A stretch of 9,504 bases of DNA from JACPFV01 sp035526825. Lineage in GTDB: Bacteria > Pseudomonadota > Gammaproteobacteria > Nevskiales > Nevskiaceae. Position numbers and translations under genes: made by a program. The notes under the pieces are model-generated. The model saw only the letters and a list, made by a program, of their open reading frames with translations, was not told the DNA's origin and did no database searches. The first letter of the stretch is position 1, and every line of letters starts with the position of its first letter. The stretch covers positions 1 to 9,504 of the forward strand of contig DATLBT010000111.1 in the NCBI GenBank assembly GCA_035526825.1. Reading direction: 5' to 3'. Below, piece after piece: positions 6,031 to 9,504 of the stretch.

Positions 6031-7443
6031 TTACTTCTGCGACCTGCGAGCGCGCTGCGCCGCAGCTCGAACTTGGGCCGGCGCCGTGCCGCCGTAATGG
6101 CTCCGCGCTGCCACCGAGCCTTCCGGCGTCAGGTGTTTGTAGACATCGTTGCCAATGACTTTAGAGAAGCGCTTCAGCTCCTCGAGTTTGAGTTCGGCAA
6201 GGTCCACATCCTTCTTCACGGCGTACGCCACCGCCGCGCCGACGGCGTGGTGTGCATCGCGGAACGCAACCCCGCGGCGCACGAGGTAGTCGGCGAGGTC
6301 GGTCGCTGTCGAATAGCCCTTTACCGCCGCCGCGCGACAGGCCACGCGATTGACCTCGATCGCCGGCACCAACTCGCCGAACACCTGCAGGCACTCGGTG
6401 ACGGTGTCGACCATGTCGAAGATCGTCGGCTTGTCTTCCTGGTTGTCGCGGTTGTAGGCGAGCGGCTGGCTCTTCATGAGCGTCAGCAGCGCCATCAGCC
6501 CGCCGACGACGCGGCCGGTGTTGCCGCGGATCAGCTCCGGGACGTCCGGGTTTTTCTTCTGCGGCATGATCGATGAGCCGGTGCAGAAGCGGTCGGGCAG
6601 GGTGACGAACCCGAACAGCGGGTTGACCCACAAAATCAGCTCTTCGCACATGCGCGACAGGTGCACCATCAGCAGCGAGCAGGCCGCGGCGAACTCGATG
6701 GCGAAGTCGCGATCGGACACGGCGTCGAGCGAATTCACCGAGATGGAGGCGAAGCCGAGCAGTCGCGCGGTGAAGGCGCGATTGATCGGGTAAACCGTTC
6801 CGGCCAGCGCCGCCGAGCCCAGCGGCATCACGTTGATGCGCTTGCGGCAATCCTCGAGGCGCGCGGTGTCGCGCACCATCATTTCGCGCCACGCCAGCAT
6901 GTGGTGGCCGAAGGTCACCGGCTGCGCGATCTGCATGTGGGTGAAGCCGGGCATGATCGTCGCCGCTTCGCGCTCGGCCAGTTCCGCCAGGCGCAGGGTC
7001 GCGCGATCCAGCAGGCCCAGGATCTTCGAGGTTTCGTGGCGCAGGTACAGGCGCAGGTCGGTGGCGACCTGGTCGTTTCGCGAGCGGCCGGTATGCAGCT
7101 TCTTGCCGATCTCGCCGACGCGCTCGGTGAGGCGTGTCTCGATGTTCATGTGCACGTCCTCGAGCGCCGGGTCCCAGCGGAAGCGTCCGTGCTCGATGTC
7201 GCGCTTGATGCCGCGCAGGCCGGCGACGATGCGACCCACCTCGGTGCGCTTGAGCACGCCGACCTTGCCGAGCATCCGTGCGTGGGCAATCGAGCCCTCG
7301 ATGTCGTGCGGATACAGGCGCCAGTCGAAACTGACCGACTCGGTGAAGGCCTCGACCAGCAGGTCGGTCAGCTCGGTGAAGCGGCCACCCCACAGCTTCT
7401 TCGGGGTCCTCGGCGAAGTGACCTTCCTGATGCGCGTTTTCAT
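6031..7443 (-). CDS. argH: Argininosuccinate lyase
   Basis: Cytoplasmic tetrameric enzyme of the fumarase/aspartase superfamily that splits argininosuccinate into arginine and fumarate, the last step of arginine biosynthesis. The 470-residue product has the family start KLWGGRF (16-22), HTGRSRND (117-124), GFTHMQ with catalytic-site Thr168-His169, and the signature loop TGSSIMPQKKNP (288-299) holding the catalytic serine (Ser290/291 region), then helix-rich C-terminus with KGYSTATDLADYLV. Length is normal. About 15 basic residues precede the conserved KLWGGRF; ATG 7441-7443 is the only start codon available before it. No Shine-Dalgarno is present, and a TATACT element lies just upstream, so a nearly leaderless mRNA is possible. 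It is divergent from the algZ-like gene by 26 bp, as in Pseudomonas where argH adjoins algZ (fimS). Downstream of TAA 6031-6033 no hairpin terminator is seen. Confidence 0.97.
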   Translation of the reverse strand: MKTRIRKVTSPRTPKKLWGGRFTELTDLLVEAFTESVSFDWRLYPHDIEGSIAHARMLGKVGVLKRTEVGRIVAGLRGIKRDIEHGRFRWDPALEDVHMNIETRLTERVGEIGKKLHTGRSRNDQVATDLRLYLRHETSKILGLLDRATLRLAELAEREAATIMPGFTHMQIAQPVTFGHHMLAWREMMVRDTARLEDCRKRINVMPLGSAALAGTVYPINRAFTARLLGFASISVNSLDAVSDRDFAIEFAAACSLLMVHLSRMCEELILWVNPLFGFVTLPDRFCTGSSIMPQKKNPDVPELIRGNTGRVVGGLMALLTLMKSQPLAYNRDNQEDKPTIFDMVDTVTECLQVFGELVPAIEVNRVACRAAAVKGYSTATDLADYLVRRGVAFRDAHHAVGAAVAYAVKKDVDLAELKLEELKRFSKVIGNDVYKHLTPEGSVAARSHYGGTAPAQVRAAAQRARRSQK

Positions 7444-7453
7444 GAGGGGCGGA

Positions 7454-7459
7454 AGTATA
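7454..7459 (-). promoter_or_regulatory. argH: Possible -10 element of argH
   Basis: The minus strand reads TATACT (5 of 6 to TATAAT) ending 10 bases before the argH ATG, so transcription would start about 4 bases before the codon. The matching -35 would lie inside the first codons of the divergent kinase gene and is poor (TCTGAG at the 17-base spacing). Weak call. Confidence 0.3.
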
Positions 7460-7469
7460 TCCTTAGGGC

Positions 7470-8525
7470 GTGAGCACTCAGACCACCGAAGCGGGCGACG
7501 AACTCCTGCCGGATTTCTGCCGCTGGCAACCGCTGGTCCTCGTGGCAGTCATCATGGAACTGCTCGCCGTGGTGCTCACTTTGGCCGCGGGTGTCTCGGT
7601 GGACTTGCAGCAGCGCTTCATCCTCAATTCGCTATACCTGCAATGGGCCGGTTTCTGCAGTGCCGCGGTGCTGTGCCTGGCCCGACGCCGCCTGCACGCG
7701 GCGCCGGTCGGCGTGGTGTTCCTCGGCGCGTGGGTCCTGCTCGTTGCGGTGGCCACGACCATCAGCGTCGCGGGTTACGAACTCCTGCTGCATGCGGACG
7801 CGGCGTTCGCCGCCCAGCCCGAGCCACGGCTGTCGTTCCTGTTCCGCCATTTCTTCATCGGTGCCATCGTCTCGTTGCTGGTGCTGCGCCTGTTCTGGCT
7901 GCAGCACCAGTGGCGCCAGCAGGTTCTCTCCGAAGGCCGCTCGCGGTACGAAGCGTTGCAGGCGCGCATCCGGCCCCACTTCCTTTTCAACAGCCTCAAC
8001 AGCATCGCGGCGCTGGTCAGCATCCGGCCCGACGATGCCGAGCGCCTGATCGAGGACATGGCGGAGCTCCTGCGCGCCGGTTTGGACGGGCGCAGTCGCC
8101 TGGTGCCGCTATCGGATGAGCTCGCGCTGTCGAAGGCGTACTTGCGCATCGAGCAGTCGCGGCTCGGCGAACGCCTGCAGGTGAAGTGGGATATCGAGGC
8201 GGGTTGCGAGGCGCTCGAGGTGCCGCTGCTGTCGGTGCAGCCTCTGGTGGAGAACGCCGTGTACCACGGCATCGAGCGCGTCGCCGCGCCGGGCACGGTC
8301 GAGGTGGCGGCGCGCCGCTCGGCCGACAGGCTGCACATCGAGGTGGCCAATCCGCGTCCGGATGCGGCAGCGCCTGCGCACCAGGGCCAGCGCATCGCGG
8401 TCGACAATATTGCCCAGCGCCTCGCGCTCATTTACGGTGACGGACGGGCCCGGCTCGAACTGGGCGCTGAAGGTGACCGCTTCGTGTCCCGACTGACTCT
8501 GCCGATTACCCAGGCCGCCGCATGA
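7470..8525 (+). CDS. algZ: AlgZ/LytS-type membrane sensor histidine kinase
   Basis: Inner-membrane kinase of 351 residues. The N-terminus ELLPDFCRWQPL followed by hydrophobic segments at ~21-40, ~50-71, ~79-103 and ~123-145 gives a four-helix sensor region like AlgZ (FimS). After a short linker comes the His_kinase domain (PF06580) with ARIRPHFLFNSLNSI; His170 is the expected phospho-site. The ATP-binding part shows QPLVENAVYHGIE with Asn262, and GQRIAVDNIAQRLALIYG in place of the glycine-rich box, as in AlgZ, long noted as an unorthodox kinase. The start is GTG 7470-7472: a stop codon lies in frame 6 bases upstream, and the next methionine (residue 29) is inside the first helix. No proper ribosome site exists. 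The stop overlaps the regulator's ATG (ATGA). In Pseudomonas the pair governs twitching motility and alginate; the output here is unknown. Confidence 0.9.
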   Translation: MSTQTTEAGDELLPDFCRWQPLVLVAVIMELLAVVLTLAAGVSVDLQQRFILNSLYLQWAGFCSAAVLCLARRRLHAAPVGVVFLGAWVLLVAVATTISVAGYELLLHADAAFAAQPEPRLSFLFRHFFIGAIVSLLVLRLFWLQHQWRQQVLSEGRSRYEALQARIRPHFLFNSLNSIAALVSIRPDDAERLIEDMAELLRAGLDGRSRLVPLSDELALSKAYLRIEQSRLGERLQVKWDIEAGCEALEVPLLSVQPLVENAVYHGIERVAAPGTVEVAARRSADRLHIEVANPRPDAAAPAHQGQRIAVDNIAQRLALIYGDGRARLELGAEGDRFVSRLTLPITQAAA

Positions 8526-9280
8526 GGATCGTCATCGTCGACGACGAGCCGCTCGCGCGCGAGCGTGTGCGTCGGCTGCTGGCCGAGTTTCCCGGCTACG
8601 AGGTCTGCGGCGAGGCGGGCGACGGCGCGCAAGCGCTCGCGCTGATCCGCGAGCAGAACCCCGACTTGGTGCTGCTCGACATCCGCATGCCCGGCATCGA
8701 CGGCCTGCAGGTGGCGCGCCAGCTCGCCGAGGAAAAAACCCCGCCTGCCGTGATTTTCACCACGGCGTTCTCCGAGCATGCATTGAGCGCGTTCGACGCG
8801 AGCGCCACGGCTTACCTGCTGAAGCCGATCAAGAAAGAGAAGCTCAAGGAGGCGCTGCAGCGCGCGCGCCGCCCGAGCCGCGCGACCCAGCTCGAGGTTG
8901 AGCGCGCCGACACCGCGCGGCCCAAGCGCGAATTCGTGCTCGCGACGACGCGCGACGGGCTGGTGCGCGTGCCCGCTGCAGACATCGTCTATTTCCTCGC
9001 CGACCAGAAGTACACGACGGTGCACCACCTGCACGGCGAGGTGCTCATCGAGGAGTCGCTGAAGACGCTGGAGCAGGATTTCGCGCCGTGGTTCCTGCGC
9101 ATCCATCGCAAGGCGCTCGTCGCCACGCGCTTCATCCTGGCGCTCGAGAGGGGCAAGGGCGAAGGCGACGAGCACCACCTCGTGCGCTTGCGCCACGCCG
9201 CCGAGTCGTTGCCGGTGAGCCGGCGCCGCTTGGCGGAGGTACGCAGGTTCCTGACCGAGAACCAGGCCCGCGACAGTTGA
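8522..9280 (+). CDS. algR: AlgR-type LytTR response regulator
   Basis: Cytoplasmic DNA-binding response regulator of 252 residues, close to the ~248 of Pseudomonas AlgR. The receiver domain (1-~118) has the acidic pair Asp7-Asp8 (VDDEP), phospho-acceptor Asp53 (LLDIRMPG), Thr80/81 (FTTAF) and Lys101 (LLKPI). After a linker rich in Arg/Ala (~115-135), the LytTR DNA-binding domain (~137-245) shows DIVYFLADQKYTTVHH, a strand pair, then FLRIHRKALVA and SRRRLAEVRRFL. ATG 8522-8524 overlaps the kinase stop by 4 bases, so both partners are made from one message and very probably form a pair. Its own TGA overlaps the TTG start of hemC, as this gene directly precedes hemC in Pseudomonas too. Targets in this organism cannot be read from the window. 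Confidence 0.94.
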   Translation: MRIVIVDDEPLARERVRRLLAEFPGYEVCGEAGDGAQALALIREQNPDLVLLDIRMPGIDGLQVARQLAEEKTPPAVIFTTAFSEHALSAFDASATAYLLKPIKKEKLKEALQRARRPSRATQLEVERADTARPKREFVLATTRDGLVRVPAADIVYFLADQKYTTVHHLHGEVLIEESLKTLEQDFAPWFLRIHRKALVATRFILALERGKGEGDEHHLVRLRHAAESLPVSRRRLAEVRRFLTENQARDS

Positions 9281-9504
9281 GCGCGCTGCGCATTGCAACC
9301 CGGCAGTCTCCGCTGGCGCTCTGGCAGGCCGAGCACGTCGCCGCGCGCCTGCGCGCGGCGCATCCCGGTCTCGACGTGAGCTTGGTGCCGATGACCACCA
9401 GCGGCGACCAGTTGCAGACCGCGCCGCTGTCCAGCGCCGGCGGCAAGGGCCTGTTCGTCAAGGAGCTCGAGCAGGCGATGCTCAGGCGCCACGCCGACCT
9501 CGCG
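9277..9504 (+). CDS. hemC: Porphobilinogen deaminase (hydroxymethylbilane synthase), N-terminal part
   Basis: The frame runs off the right edge after 76 codons. HemC polymerises four porphobilinogens into hydroxymethylbilane in haem synthesis. The piece shows the family start LRIATRQSPLALWQAEHV, then VSLVPMTTSGDQ (the normal family has T.GD at this place) and GGKGLFVKELEQAML, which includes the conserved Lys-Gly-Leu-Phe-x-Lys-Glu-Leu/Ile segment near the active site. The start is TTG 9277-9279, overlapping the upstream TGA by three bases of TTGA; no ATG or GTG exists in frame between the algR region and the conserved LRIATR, so TTG is the best choice. The dipyrromethane cofactor cysteine and the rest of the protein lie outside the window. 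Expression is likely coupled to the regulator gene upstream. Confidence 0.95.
   Translation, partial: MSALRIATRQSPLALWQAEHVAARLRAAHPGLDVSLVPMTTSGDQLQTAPLSSAGGKGLFVKELEQAMLRRHADLA

Noticed and set aside
6161..7393. 410-codon minus-strand frame inside argH in another phase
   Set aside because: Same-strand out-of-frame shadow; Arg/Ala/Gly-rich, while the true argH frame is fully conserved.
6833..8119. 428-codon plus-strand frame spanning argH and the start of algZ
   Set aside because: Runs antisense across argH and then out of frame through algZ; Ser/Arg-rich low-complexity product without family signals.

Overview
The window is a high-GC chromosomal segment from a proteobacterium, most likely a gammaproteobacterium. 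The best evidence is the right-hand block argH <- | -> algZ-algR-hemC, an arrangement known from Pseudomonas and Xanthomonas relatives, together with an E. coli YdfG-like dehydrogenase and an E. coli FadR-like regulator. No integrase, transposase, CRISPR array, tRNA or rRNA was seen. It looks like core genome with two places where genes appear to have been lost.

Left edge (2-392, + strand): the C-terminus of a small membrane protein, then a gene remnant whose first ~47 codons and last ~20 codons both resemble an amidohydrolase (TIM-barrel metal-dependent hydrolase), joined out of frame with the catalytic middle missing. Its stop codon shares a CTAG with the stop codon of the convergent gene.

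Middle left (389-4237, - strand): in transcription order, a YdfG-type short-chain dehydrogenase, a DUF4097-like lipoprotein starting at GTG, and a long (711 aa) acetyl-CoA hydrolase/CoA-transferase. The last two are 10 bp apart. Functional linkage is not obvious.

Middle (4285-4490, + strand): a 57-aa cysteine-motif protein of the 'oxidoreductase-like' family, followed with an ATGA overlap by an 11-codon stub that resembles the start of a zinc/quinone-type dehydrogenase and runs straight into a stop. This is the second apparent deletion scar.

Middle right (4494-5950, - strand): a FadR-like GntR regulator and a membrane fatty acid hydroxylase-family enzyme, overlapping by 4 bp. The four DNA-contact residues known from E. 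coli FadR are conserved. A convincing sigma70-type promoter in front of the regulator carries a FadR-like half-site in its spacer, so a lipid-responsive, self-regulated pair is a reasonable hypothesis.

Right (6031-9504): argH (arginine biosynthesis) on the - strand, divergent by only 26 bp from a + strand cluster of an AlgZ/LytS-type sensor kinase, an AlgR/LytTR-type response regulator and the start of hemC (haem biosynthesis). The + strand genes overlap by 4 bp each (ATGA, TTGA), suggesting one translationally coupled transcript. Neither argH nor algZ shows a Shine-Dalgarno sequence, and the gap leaves almost no room for leaders.

No clearly new multi-gene system was found. The most worthwhile leads are the two gene remnants and the FadR-like/hydroxylase pair with its putative operator.
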